NCBI GenBank assembly: GCA_016839665.1
Contig: JAEOTU010000354.1
Span: forward strand, 1 to 6,749
From: Candidatus Hodarchaeota archaeon
GTDB taxonomy: Archaea; Asgardarchaeota; Heimdallarchaeia; Hodarchaeales; Hodarchaeaceae
Direction of reading: 5' to 3'
DNA length: 6,749 nt
The translations under genes and the position numbers were made by a program. A model generated the notes under the pieces. That model was not told the origin of the DNA and ran no database searches. It worked only from the letters and a program-made list of their open reading frames with translations. Below are positions 1 through 5,353 of this stretch, piece after piece (the stretch's first letter is position 1; each line of letters starts with the position of its first letter).

Positions 1-102
1 GAGATGGAAGAGCGTGAGGCGAAGAAATCAAAACGTCGGTATTATCTGTGGAAATTTCCTGCTCCCGCGTCAAGTACAAACGCCAGTAAAAAGCAAAAAT
101 GA
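1..102 (+). CDS. C-terminal tail of an unidentified protein (partial, cut by window start)
   Basis: Frame 1 is open from the first base to a TGA at 100-102 and encodes 33 residues. They are rich in Lys, Arg and Glu, with a short aromatic patch (RRYYLWKFPAPAS), and end in a basic ASKKQK tail. A purine-rich ribosome-binding site and the phosphoesterase start follow 8-28 bases later, which fits an upstream gene ending here in the same operon. The stretch is too short to identify. A basic tail beside a DNA-end-processing enzyme could belong to a nucleic-acid-binding protein, but that is a guess. The ATG at 4-6 might instead start a 32-residue peptide, which I think less likely. Confidence 0.4.
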   Translation, partial: EMEEREAKKSKRRYYLWKFPAPASSTNASKKQK

Positions 103-110
103 AACTAATA

Positions 111-120
111 GGAAAGAGGG
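111..120 (+). promoter_or_regulatory. Ribosome binding site that sets the phosphoesterase start at 131
   Basis: GGAAAGAGGG ends 10 bases before the ATG at 131. It lies after the stop of the preceding frame and favours the ATG at 131 over the in-frame ATG at 14. The residues encoded between 14 and 130 do not resemble the phosphoesterase family, whose homology begins almost exactly at residue 1 of the 131 start. Confidence 0.6.
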
Positions 121-130
121 CATATTTGTA

Positions 131-493
131 ATGATCTTTGTTGTAAAGGAACATGATAGTGAGAAGGCGGGATTGCACTGGGATTTTCGGCTCCAATCCC
201 AGAAAAACAAGAGCATATTGCTTAGCTGGGTTCTCCGAAAACCACCCCCTACCAAGATCGGGACAAAAATCAGGGCAATTCCCGTGAATGATCACAGTCT
301 ATCATACGCCACGTTTTCAGGAACAATAAGTCAAGGTTATGGGAAAGGAACAGTGAAAATATGGGATACAGGCAATATATCGTGGGAATCAACGGAAAAC
401 CAGCTTATCTTCCTGTTATACGGCAAAAAGTTGACGGGTCGGTATGTTCTAATTCCCTACCAGAAAATCTTCATATTCTACAAAGAACATTGA
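131..493 (+). CDS. Stand-alone LigD-type 3'-phosphoesterase domain protein
   Basis: This 120-residue protein is a complete LigD phosphoesterase (PE) domain. In bacterial nonhomologous end joining, this metal-dependent domain removes 3'-terminal ribonucleotides and 3'-phosphates so that DNA ends can be ligated. The visible signature is FVVKEHD (His8), LHWDFRL (His16, Asp18, Arg20), SWVLRKPP (32-39), DHSLSYATFSGTI (His55, Tyr59), GYGKGTVKIWDTG (69-81) and GKKLTGRYVLI (98-108). These match the residues known to matter in Pseudomonas LigD PE: two histidines, an aspartate and an arginine in the first motif, and a histidine and tyrosine in the second. No polymerase or ligase domain is attached, as in known free-standing archaeal PE proteins. 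The C-terminus after GRYVLI is slightly short. The preceding gene ends 28 bases upstream and the 303-residue unknown begins 24 bases downstream, so all three may be co-transcribed. The family call is firm; the cellular role in DNA-end repair is inferred. Confidence 0.9.
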   Translation: MIFVVKEHDSEKAGLHWDFRLQSQKNKSILLSWVLRKPPPTKIGTKIRAIPVNDHSLSYATFSGTISQGYGKGTVKIWDTGNISWESTENQLIFLLYGKKLTGRYVLIPYQKIFIFYKEH

Positions 494-517
494 AAAAAAA
501 CATGTGTGGTATGAATT

Positions 518-1429
518 ATGTTTAAAATGAGTCTCCCTACAGCACTCGAGGACATCAATGCGACCCTTCTGGTCGAGACAACCACTCATAAACAACTTGG
601 TTCCGCCTTCAAACTCAAAGTTGTGATTGAGAACGAGGGAAAAATACTGAATGGGGGTTCTATCGTCCTTCCCCAAAGCACAGTTGGCTTAAAAGCCGTT
701 GAGACATTACGCTATCGTTGTGCAGACATTCTTTCGAACTTCTCTCCTGAACTGATTCTAGAATCTCGAGTCAGAGAAGCGAAAAATCCTCCCTTATCCT
801 TTTTACAAATATTCTCGGAAGTAATGGGAGATCGACACATTGTCTCTGCCACTCACGATTGGTTAAAAGAGTCCATAACAAATACTCCCTTTAATCTAGA
901 AGATTTCGTCTTCGCTGTGCAGAATGACTACCCCTTTGCCAAGACGCTCAATATCCCGTTACACCAAGTCAAAGTCCTGATATATTATGGATTTCAAGGA
1001 AAAGGGCTGCTTCGAGCACAGGACATAAATGAGTTCTTTCAAAGACTCAATATCAGGTATGATTATTCGTACACCGAGGCATTGTTAGAAGAGCTTTTTC
1101 AAGAGAAGTTGATTGGGATGATAGAACGAGAGAACCAAACCTCATCTCGCCTGTGGACGTTTTCCAAGGTCAATCGTGACCACCTAACCACCCGCAGGAG
1201 GCTTGGGGAGATGATGGAAATTTCATGGCGGTTTATCAATCCGACTTATTATCGGAATGGGGGCACTCTAGTTGTACCTTTAGATAAGCGGAGTATTTCC
1301 TTACTTGAGGTTCTCTCCGAGTGGTTTGGCCACCTCTCCCCCAAGAAAAATCAGTTTACTTTTAGACGCCTTCGCAAGTTCCTTCCGCTCAAACGCATTT
1401 CTGCGCGGATGCAAAATCTGGAGTTGTAA
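518..1429 (+). CDS. Hypothetical protein, 303 aa, probable internal winged helix
   Basis: I do not recognise the family. An in-frame TGA at 512-514 makes the ATG at 518 the earliest possible start; ATG 527 (residue 4) is an alternative, and neither has a clear SD. Residues 1-60 look strand-rich (INATLLVETTT, FKLKVVIENEG, GGSIVLP). Residues 146-216 have the pattern of a winged helix: helix VKVLIYYGF, then LLRAQDINEFFQRL, then a helix ending EALLEELFQEKLIGMIERE, then a wing reaching RLWTFSK. The last 85 residues are basic, with RRRLGEMMEISWRF and RRLRKFLPLKRIS. There is no signal peptide or membrane segment, so it is probably cytosolic and may bind DNA or RNA. It lies 24 bases after the phosphoesterase gene on the same strand, which could mean a shared role in DNA-end repair or mere adjacency. 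It converges on the LRR gene with an 18-bp gap. Confidence 0.8.
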   Translation: MFKMSLPTALEDINATLLVETTTHKQLGSAFKLKVVIENEGKILNGGSIVLPQSTVGLKAVETLRYRCADILSNFSPELILESRVREAKNPPLSFLQIFSEVMGDRHIVSATHDWLKESITNTPFNLEDFVFAVQNDYPFAKTLNIPLHQVKVLIYYGFQGKGLLRAQDINEFFQRLNIRYDYSYTEALLEELFQEKLIGMIERENQTSSRLWTFSKVNRDHLTTRRRLGEMMEISWRFINPTYYRNGGTLVVPLDKRSISLLEVLSEWFGHLSPKKNQFTFRRLRKFLPLKRISARMQNLEL

Positions 1430-1447
1430 CCCAATTTTGCACGAAAA

Positions 1448-2782
1448 TCATGGCCGACCAAACACTTTCAAAAAGAGTTTACCATCAATGGGTCCATCAA
1501 TATGAACATACTTACTACTACCCTGTATAATGTGACAGCCTTTAATATGTGACAGTCTTTCAATTGGATTATCCAACAGATTTAGTTCTTTCAGGCTTTT
1601 TGATTGGATCACTGTTTCGGGAAGAGAAGACAACTGATTACCTGCTAAATTTAAGGTTTGAAGGTTTTTAAGTCGTCCTAATGTTGCAGGGAGAGAAGAC
1701 AACTGATTGTCACTCAAATGTAGTGCGTACAAGTTTGTCAACTGCCCGAACGTCTTGGGGATAGACGTTAACTTGTTGTAAGACACGGACAATTTTATTA
1801 GTTGTTTAAGGTATCCCAATGTCTCAGGAAGAGTTGATAACAAATTTTCACTCAAATCTAATTCTATGAGACTTGTTAGTTGTCCTAAAGTCTCTGGTAA
1901 AGATGTTATCTGATTGTTTTTCAGATCTAATTCTCTGAGGTTTGTCAGTTGTCTGAGTGTTTCAGGAATTAACTTTAGCTGATTTTTATCTAAATCTAAA
2001 ATCTGCAGATTAGATTGGGTTATTAATGATTCAGGGAAGGTGGTTAACTGGTTATTGTACAGATATAATTCTCGAAGGTTTCTCATCCTTCCAAGTGTTT
2101 CAGGGAGAGATGTTAACTTATTACTACTTAAATCCAATGATTGAAGTTTTGTTAATTTCCCTAGTGCCTCGGGTAGAGTCTCTAGCTTGTTGTTGGTAAG
2201 CCATAACTTTTCTAATTGCCCTAGGTTTCCCACTCCCTCTGACAAGGATGAGAATTCGTTTTGTCGCAGATCGAGTTCTTGGAGGGTTTTCACATTCCAT
2301 AAGTTTTCTGGTAGAGATGATAATTGATTGGAACCTAAATAGAGTCTTTGAAGATTGGAAAGTTGGTCTATAGTCTCAGGTAACTGTTTTAATTCGTTGA
2401 AATTCAAATTTAATTCACTAAGCTGAATTAGTTGTGCTATTGAATTAGGTAAGGAAGATAACTTGTTTCCTTTCAAATTTAAACGTGTAAGATGTATTAA
2501 TCGTGTAAAATCCGTTGGTAGTGACTTTAACGGCTTCTCTTTGTGTTTCTTCACCCGATCGTAAGTGTATATCGTTGTACTGCATAAACAAATTTCAGTT
2601 ATGTGGAGTCCCTCTGTTCGGAAGCCAAAATCCGTATTTTTGGGACTTAATTTTGGTATCTTCTCACCGATCTCTTGTTCTAATTCTTTAAGTACATTAT
2701 ATTCAAGTTCTGACACAGTCTTGCCATAATACTCTTTTGGTGTTTCCCATGTTTCCAATCTTTCTTCTTTTTCTTCTTTCAT
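1448..2782 (-). CDS. SHOC2-type leucine-rich-repeat protein, 444 aa
   Basis: Residues 95-416 are 14 uninterrupted 23-residue LRRs of the pattern LxxLxxLdLxxNxLxxLPExLgq, the class found in SHOC2/SUR-8, plant Ras-group LRRs and many Asgard proteins. Repeats 4 (SLSEG) and 14 (RLSHI) are the most divergent, and repeat 14 probably caps the solenoid. Residues 24-44 (SELEYNVLKELEQEIGEKIP) form a charged helix, and residues 53-66 (GFRTEGLHITEICL) look like a degenerate N-cap repeat. An insert of about 13 residues (IYTYDRVKKHKEK) separates it from LKSLPTDF. A 28-residue tail follows the repeats. There is no signal peptide, membrane segment or fused GTPase, kinase or Roc domain, so this is probably a cytosolic protein-binding scaffold. 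GGGAGAG lies 7 bases before the ATG. The gene is last in the minus-strand block that holds a pseudo-GTPase. Its partner cannot be read from sequence. Confidence 0.93.
   Translation of the reverse strand: MKEEKEERLETWETPKEYYGKTVSELEYNVLKELEQEIGEKIPKLSPKNTDFGFRTEGLHITEICLCSTTIYTYDRVKKHKEKPLKSLPTDFTRLIHLTRLNLKGNKLSSLPNSIAQLIQLSELNLNFNELKQLPETIDQLSNLQRLYLGSNQLSSLPENLWNVKTLQELDLRQNEFSSLSEGVGNLGQLEKLWLTNNKLETLPEALGKLTKLQSLDLSSNKLTSLPETLGRMRNLRELYLYNNQLTTFPESLITQSNLQILDLDKNQLKLIPETLRQLTNLRELDLKNNQITSLPETLGQLTSLIELDLSENLLSTLPETLGYLKQLIKLSVSYNKLTSIPKTFGQLTNLYALHLSDNQLSSLPATLGRLKNLQTLNLAGNQLSSLPETVIQSKSLKELNLLDNPIERLSHIKGCHIIQGSSKYVHIDGPIDGKLFLKVFGRP
1535..2500 (-). repeat. Array of 14 leucine-rich repeats (69 bp each)
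   Basis: Fourteen in-phase 69-bp units encode the solenoid with no insertion or deletion between units. The DNA has diverged but the LPETLG and NQLSSLP codon patterns recur, for example in units 6, 9, 10, 12 and 13. This suggests growth by tandem duplication followed by drift. Confidence 0.85.
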
Positions 2783-2789
2783 GATTATA

Positions 2790-2796
2790 CTCTCCC
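2790..2796 (-). promoter_or_regulatory. Ribosome binding site of the LRR gene
   Basis: Read on the minus strand, GGGAGAG lies 7 bases before the ATG at 2782-2780. This good SD match supports that start for the LRR protein. Confidence 0.6.
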
Positions 2797-2872
2797 AATG
2801 GCGTATCGTATGTCATCAAAAACTGTTGAAGTTCGAATAAAGACTAATGAAAGAGAGTTGGTTGCATAAGTG

Positions 2873-2938
2873 TCTTTAAATATAATAAGATCTTTTCTGG
2901 AAAGATGCTTTCTCATCTTCCTCACTTATATATTATAC
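2873..2938 (-). promoter_or_regulatory. Candidate promoter region of the LRR gene (two AT-rich boxes)
   Basis: Between the small gene and the LRR gene, two TATA-like stretches read on the minus strand: TATAATATATAAG at about 2926-2938, abutting the stop codon of the small gene, and TTATTATATTTAAAG at about 2873-2887. Either would give a leader of roughly 70-120 bases before the LRR start. The 139-bp gap is long for an operon interior, so the LRR gene may have its own promoter. In AT-rich DNA such boxes are weak evidence. Confidence 0.3.
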
Positions 2939-3288
2939 TTGTGTCTTTCCATATTTTCTGGTCGGTCAGTTGGGAAAAAAGTGGGTCAGCCTCATCAATA
3001 ATGGATTCTACAATATCATTTTCAATTATTAGGTTTTTCCTTGTCATATCCTCGTGATTTATTACCATCATTTTCCCTGAATAATCACTCTTAAAGTTTA
3101 AATCTTCATAAAGATAATCAAACCTTTGCTGGGCAGAACCAAATAGAGGGTCACTGGCGGGTGGGGATTTTACTGGTAATTGATTATTTATAGTGGGAGG
3201 AGGAGGGTTCGTATTAAGGAAAATAGAATCAAGTAAGAATTCACATGATAGATGTTTTATCTTTAGGTGATTTTGCGCTGTTCAACAT
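2922..3288 (-). CDS. Small proline-rich unknown protein with an apparent 5' frameshift
   Basis: One minus-strand frame is open from 3281 to the TGA at 2924-2922, about 119 codons. It reads like real protein: FLLDSIFLNTNPPPPTINN, then a Pro-rich linker (LPVKSPPASDPLF), then an acidic helical domain (FDYLYEDLNF, IIENDIVESIIDEADPLFSQ) ending KDTSIIYK. It has no in-frame ATG, GTG or TTG until 3071, which would leave only 49 residues. A well-placed ATG at 3288-3286 with GAAAGGA 9 bases upstream lies in another frame, which stops after 15 codons (MLNSAKSPKDKTSIM). Removing one A from the AAAA run at 3258-3255 would join them into one protein of about 117 residues. The gene may be a recent pseudogene, carry a sequencing error, use frameshifting, or start at 3071. 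I do not recognise the family. It sits 41 bp after the winged-helix gene. Confidence 0.55.
3245..3265. repeat. 21-nt near-identical repeat, copy 1 (5' end of the small gene)
   Basis: These 21 bases match 4679-4699 at 20 of 21 positions in the same orientation, differing only at 3258 (T) versus 4692 (C) on the plus strand. On the minus strand this copy encodes KDKTSIM in the frame that starts at 3288. It contains the A-run where that frame seems to be lost. Confidence 0.6.
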
Positions 3289-3311
3289 ATTGATTTATCC
3301 TTTCAAAGCAT

Positions 3312-3327
3312 GACATATATTAATGTC
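3312..3327. promoter_or_regulatory. Short inverted repeat between the winged-helix gene and the small gene
   Basis: GACAT and ATGTC arms are separated by six bases (ATATTA), 2 bp beyond the stop codon of the 266-residue gene. The AT core reads TTAATATATG on the minus strand, about 25-30 bases ahead of the ATG at 3288, so it could be a TATA element inside a small operator. It could also be chance, since 5-bp arms are short. Confidence 0.25.
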
Positions 3328-3329
3328 TG

Positions 3330-4130
3330 TTACAAAAAGTAGCTTGTTTCCCCCTTAGTCTCTCTTCTTCCTACTATTCCCATCTCCTGAAGAGTTTTTA
3401 ACTTTCTTTCCGTATCGACTACCTCCTGCCTACTTTCCTGTGCTATGTATTCACTCGTTCCCGATCCACCAAGACTAACTAATGCCATGACAGTCGATTG
3501 GAGATCAGAGGGTAAATCAAGGATACTTTGCTTATTAGAATAAAAACGTTTGACCTCCTTGGGATACTTCCCTCCAGTTTTCAAATACTGCCACCAACGA
3601 CTGCCAGTTAGAAAGGGGAAAGAGAAAAATTCACGACTTAGCACACAATAGCCATTAAGAAATCCCACGCCTACAATCTTCTCTATAGTGGGGGATTGCC
3701 ATAAATTTGCGCTTGGCCCTAGGGTCTCTGCACTTGTTTCTACATGGGCAATTCGTCCTAGTCTTAGACCACCATTGATTTCAAGAGGGATGTCCAAGCC
3801 CTCATAGCTCCAATCAAAAAACCTTTTCTGTTTAGCAAAAGGGGCTACTCCATTTACTATGGATGGATCATGCCTAACATTAATGTCCATTCCATTCAAA
3901 TAGAGTCGTTCCTCTGAAGTAACTTCGTAATGCATCACGTACCCCCTTACACAAGCAGTGGAATTGTCATATGGCTTCATCCCATAATCATATGGCGTTG
4001 GGAGTCTAGAATCAGAGATATTAGGTAGTTTATTGAACTCTAAGAGTGTTTCCTCATCCATTGTTTCAAAATGTTGGATCACATGCCTCCGCTTCTGGTA
4101 TAAGCAGGTGTCTTTGAATTGTTCAGTCAT
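3330..4130 (-). CDS. Hypothetical protein, 266 aa, with C-terminal winged helix
   Basis: Residues 205-266 fit a winged helix: helix DLQSTVMALVSLG, helix GTSEYIAQESR, recognition helix EVVDTERKLKTLQEMGIV, and a wing GRRETKGETSYFL that ends the protein. This resembles the C-terminal winged helices of archaeal regulators. Residues 55-126 are strand-rich (CVRGYVMHYEV, ERLYLNGMDINV, GLDIPLEINGGLRLGR) and loosely recall bacterial hypothetical proteins with an RGY...W.I...LYL core; that resemblance is weak. The middle is aromatic (FFSFPFL, RWWQYLK). The ATG overlaps the end of the pseudo-GTPase gene by 8 bp (ATGACTGA), with AGGTGG 8 bases upstream, so the two are probably translationally coupled. 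No membrane segment or signal peptide is seen. It could be a regulator whose N-terminal domain senses a ligand or binds the pseudo-GTPase, but function is unproven. Confidence 0.82.
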   Translation of the reverse strand: MTEQFKDTCLYQKRRHVIQHFETMDEETLLEFNKLPNISDSRLPTPYDYGMKPYDNSTACVRGYVMHYEVTSEERLYLNGMDINVRHDPSIVNGVAPFAKQKRFFDWSYEGLDIPLEINGGLRLGRIAHVETSAETLGPSANLWQSPTIEKIVGVGFLNGYCVLSREFFSFPFLTGSRWWQYLKTGGKYPKEVKRFYSNKQSILDLPSDLQSTVMALVSLGGSGTSEYIAQESRQEVVDTERKLKTLQEMGIVGRRETKGETSYFL

Positions 4131-4842
4131 AATCTAGACCACCTATGATAATCTGTTTCAAAAAATCTTCACAAATTTCTTCAAATTTCATTGCTATCTC
4201 CCTTGATCCCCAAGCGCTGATCGATGAAATTTGTGGAGGTACGATTTGATAGTAAATGGCGTTAATTTCAGTAGTGATGTTTGTTATTTCCTCTAAACCT
4301 ACAACGGAGTCCTTATTTCCTCTTAATCCGATAAGAGATTTGGGAATAGACGCTAATTTCTCTTGTGAAAGTTTCCAATGCCATTTTTTGACATCCTCGA
4401 TACTGTCACGATCATTTAAGTCGAGAAATATGATCACACCCTTCGCTCCTTTATAAAATTGGGATGTGGGTTGTTCTACGACCTTTCTGAAGTGTTCTTT
4501 TAAATTTGGTAAGAGAAAAAGACGATACTCTTTTCCTTCAATCTGATACTTTTTTTCAATTAATGAGGACATTACTCCTGATATGAGAAACAATTCACCT
4601 TGAACAAATCCATGTAAATAATAATAGCTCATTAAAATCTCTTTCATTCTTTCAGTCGAGCCAAGAGTACAAATTTTAATGATAGATGTTTCATCTTTAT
4701 GCAGTATTTTTCCCTCAATGATTCCGTCACTTTTCTGATCGACATATTCCTTTGTGGCATGGGAATTTTTGCGATGAAGAAGCTTAGCAATGATTGCTGA
4801 GGATATCAATTTATTTAAGAGATGAACTAGAAATTGAATCAT
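4123..4842 (-). CDS. Rab/Ras-like small-GTPase-fold protein with all G motifs degraded (pseudo-GTPase)
   Basis: Residues 54-232 keep the framework of a Ras-superfamily domain: strand IIKICTLG (54-61), KKYQIEGKEYRLFLL (97-111, compare KTIEIDGKKVKLQIW), FYKGAKGVIIFLDLNDRDSI (129-148, compare YYRGAKGVILVYDITNRESF), VKKWHWKL (151-158), IPKSLIG (166-172) and a final helix MKFEEICEDFLKQI. The nucleotide-binding motifs are lost. G1 is G-STER-M-K-E, keeping Gly61 and Lys67 but losing the second Gly and the Ser/Thr. The switch I Thr is missing, DxxG is LPNL (111-114), NKxD is LRGN (173-176), and SAK is SAW (209-211). GTP binding or hydrolysis is therefore unlikely, and a scaffold or decoy role is more plausible. 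Residues 1-23 form a hydrophobic helix that could touch membrane. An in-frame TGA two codons upstream makes 4842 the earliest start, though its SD is poor. The gene overlaps the winged-helix gene by 8 bp. Confidence 0.82.
   Translation of the reverse strand: MIQFLVHLLNKLISSAIIAKLLHRKNSHATKEYVDQKSDGIIEGKILHKDETSIIKICTLGSTERMKEILMSYYYLHGFVQGELFLISGVMSSLIEKKYQIEGKEYRLFLLPNLKEHFRKVVEQPTSQFYKGAKGVIIFLDLNDRDSIEDVKKWHWKLSQEKLASIPKSLIGLRGNKDSVVGLEEITNITTEINAIYYQIVPPQISSISAWGSREIAMKFEEICEDFLKQIIIGGLDYD
4139..4144 (-). promoter_or_regulatory. Ribosome binding site of the 266-aa winged-helix gene
   Basis: AGGTGG on the minus strand lies inside the last codons of the pseudo-GTPase gene, 8 bases before the ATG at 4130-4128. 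It fixes the start and supports coupled translation. Confidence 0.6.
4679..4699. repeat. 21-nt near-identical repeat, copy 2 (inside the pseudo-GTPase gene)
   Basis: This copy matches 3245-3265 at 20 of 21 bases. On the minus strand it encodes KDETSII, just before the first strand (IKICTLG) of the GTPase-like domain, in the same codon phase as KDKTSIM in copy 1. The central GATG-TTT-CATC is a perfect short palindrome here and is imperfect in copy 1. Confidence 0.6.
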
Positions 4843-4975
4843 TTCTCAACACAAGCGTTCAACCAACTGTTTGCCAATGTATACACAAACGGATTATTAT
4901 AGGTATGTATCGTAATCTGAGTCATCAGCACAACATACAATGATTTATGCAAAACAACCACACTTTCATTTCCCC

Positions 4976-5302
4976 TCATGTCTTGTCCATTAGTCTCATG
5001 GCTTCGGAAATATATTCAGTGATTCTAGCCTGTTCAATTCGTACCTTGAGAGGCGCATTTTGATCAATTAGTCTTGCCCATTTTTCCACTTCATTTCGAA
5101 GGGTCTTCTGTTCTTCAATAATTTGAGCATTCCATTGGTGTAATCCCCTCTCCTCAGTTACTAGCCTCGCTTGTTCTAAAAACTGCTGGCGTATTCTGTC
5201 TGAATATAAATGTTCCAACGGGTAGTTGTAGAATTGACACCAATGATATACAAAACTCCGAAGGTCATTGTGCCAGATAATTTTAAATTCAGGTACGTTC
5301 AT
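4976..5302 (-). CDS. Hypothetical helical protein, 108 aa
   Basis: I do not recognise the family. After a short N-terminal segment (PEFKIIWHNDLRSFVYHWCQFYNYP) the protein is mostly charged helix, probably coiled (QQFLEQARLVTEERG, IIEEQKTLRNEVEKWARLID, RIEQARITEYISEAMRLM). It has no membrane segment. The frame extends upstream to a GTG at 5344, but a TATA-like TATATAA at 5351-5345 overlaps that region and would start transcription downstream of the GTG. GAGAGG at 5323-5318 lies 9 bases before a TTG (5308) and 15 before the ATG at 5302, so the true start is probably one of those; I chose the ATG. The pseudo-GTPase gene begins 133 bp further on in the same direction, so this gene may head the same transcript, though the gap is wide. 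It is divergent from the small gene at 5441. Confidence 0.65.
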   Translation of the reverse strand: MNVPEFKIIWHNDLRSFVYHWCQFYNYPLEHLYSDRIRQQFLEQARLVTEERGLHQWNAQIIEEQKTLRNEVEKWARLIDQNAPLKVRIEQARITEYISEAMRLMDKT

Positions 5303-5317
5303 ATTCAATATGAGAAT

Positions 5318-5323
5318 CCTCTC
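5318..5323 (-). promoter_or_regulatory. Candidate ribosome binding site of the 108-aa gene
   Basis: GAGAGG on the minus strand is the only SD-like motif near this start. Its spacing suits a TTG at 5308 (9 bases) better than the ATG at 5302 (15 bases), so two extra N-terminal residues are possible. Confidence 0.4.
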
Positions 5324-5344
5324 TCGATTTTTCGAGGTTATCAC

Positions 5345-5353
5345 TTATATACT
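5345..5353. promoter_or_regulatory. Symmetric TATA-like element between divergent genes
   Basis: TTATATACT on the plus strand reads AGTATATAA on the minus strand, so a TATA box can be read both ways. On the minus strand it would put a start site about 25-30 bases on, near 5320, just ahead of the candidate SD of the 108-residue gene. On the plus strand it would give a leader of roughly 60-70 bases before the ATG at 5441. A single element could serve both genes. No purine-rich BRE is obvious on either side. Confidence 0.4.

Noticed and set aside
14..130. Upstream extension of the phosphoesterase to an ATG at 14
   Set aside because: It overlaps the end of the preceding frame, lacks family homology, and the SD plus domain boundary favour the ATG at 131.
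1430..1447. Terminator between the convergent 303-residue and LRR genes
   Set aside because: The 18-bp gap has only a short TTTT and no hairpin. No terminator can be supported.
1305..1505. Plus-strand frame of 66 codons crossing the end of the 303-residue gene
   Set aside because: It overlaps that gene in another frame and runs into the end of the LRR gene. It has no SD or recognisable content.
2890..2906. Hairpin ATCTTT-tctgg-AAAGAT upstream of the LRR gene
   Set aside because: The stem is only 6 bp and AT-rich, without a following T-run, so it is too weak to call a terminator or operator.
3195..3207. GGGAGGAGGAGGG as a possible G-quadruplex
   Set aside because: It allows only two stacked quartets and is explained by the Pro codons on the other strand.
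4305..4316. NKDS in the pseudo-GTPase as a possible surviving NKxD motif
   Set aside because: It is shifted three residues from the motif position after IPKSLIG, and the aspartate is at the wrong place, so it is unlikely to read guanine.
4256..4456. Plus-strand frame of 66 codons
   Set aside because: It is fully antisense to the pseudo-GTPase domain, which has clear family similarity.
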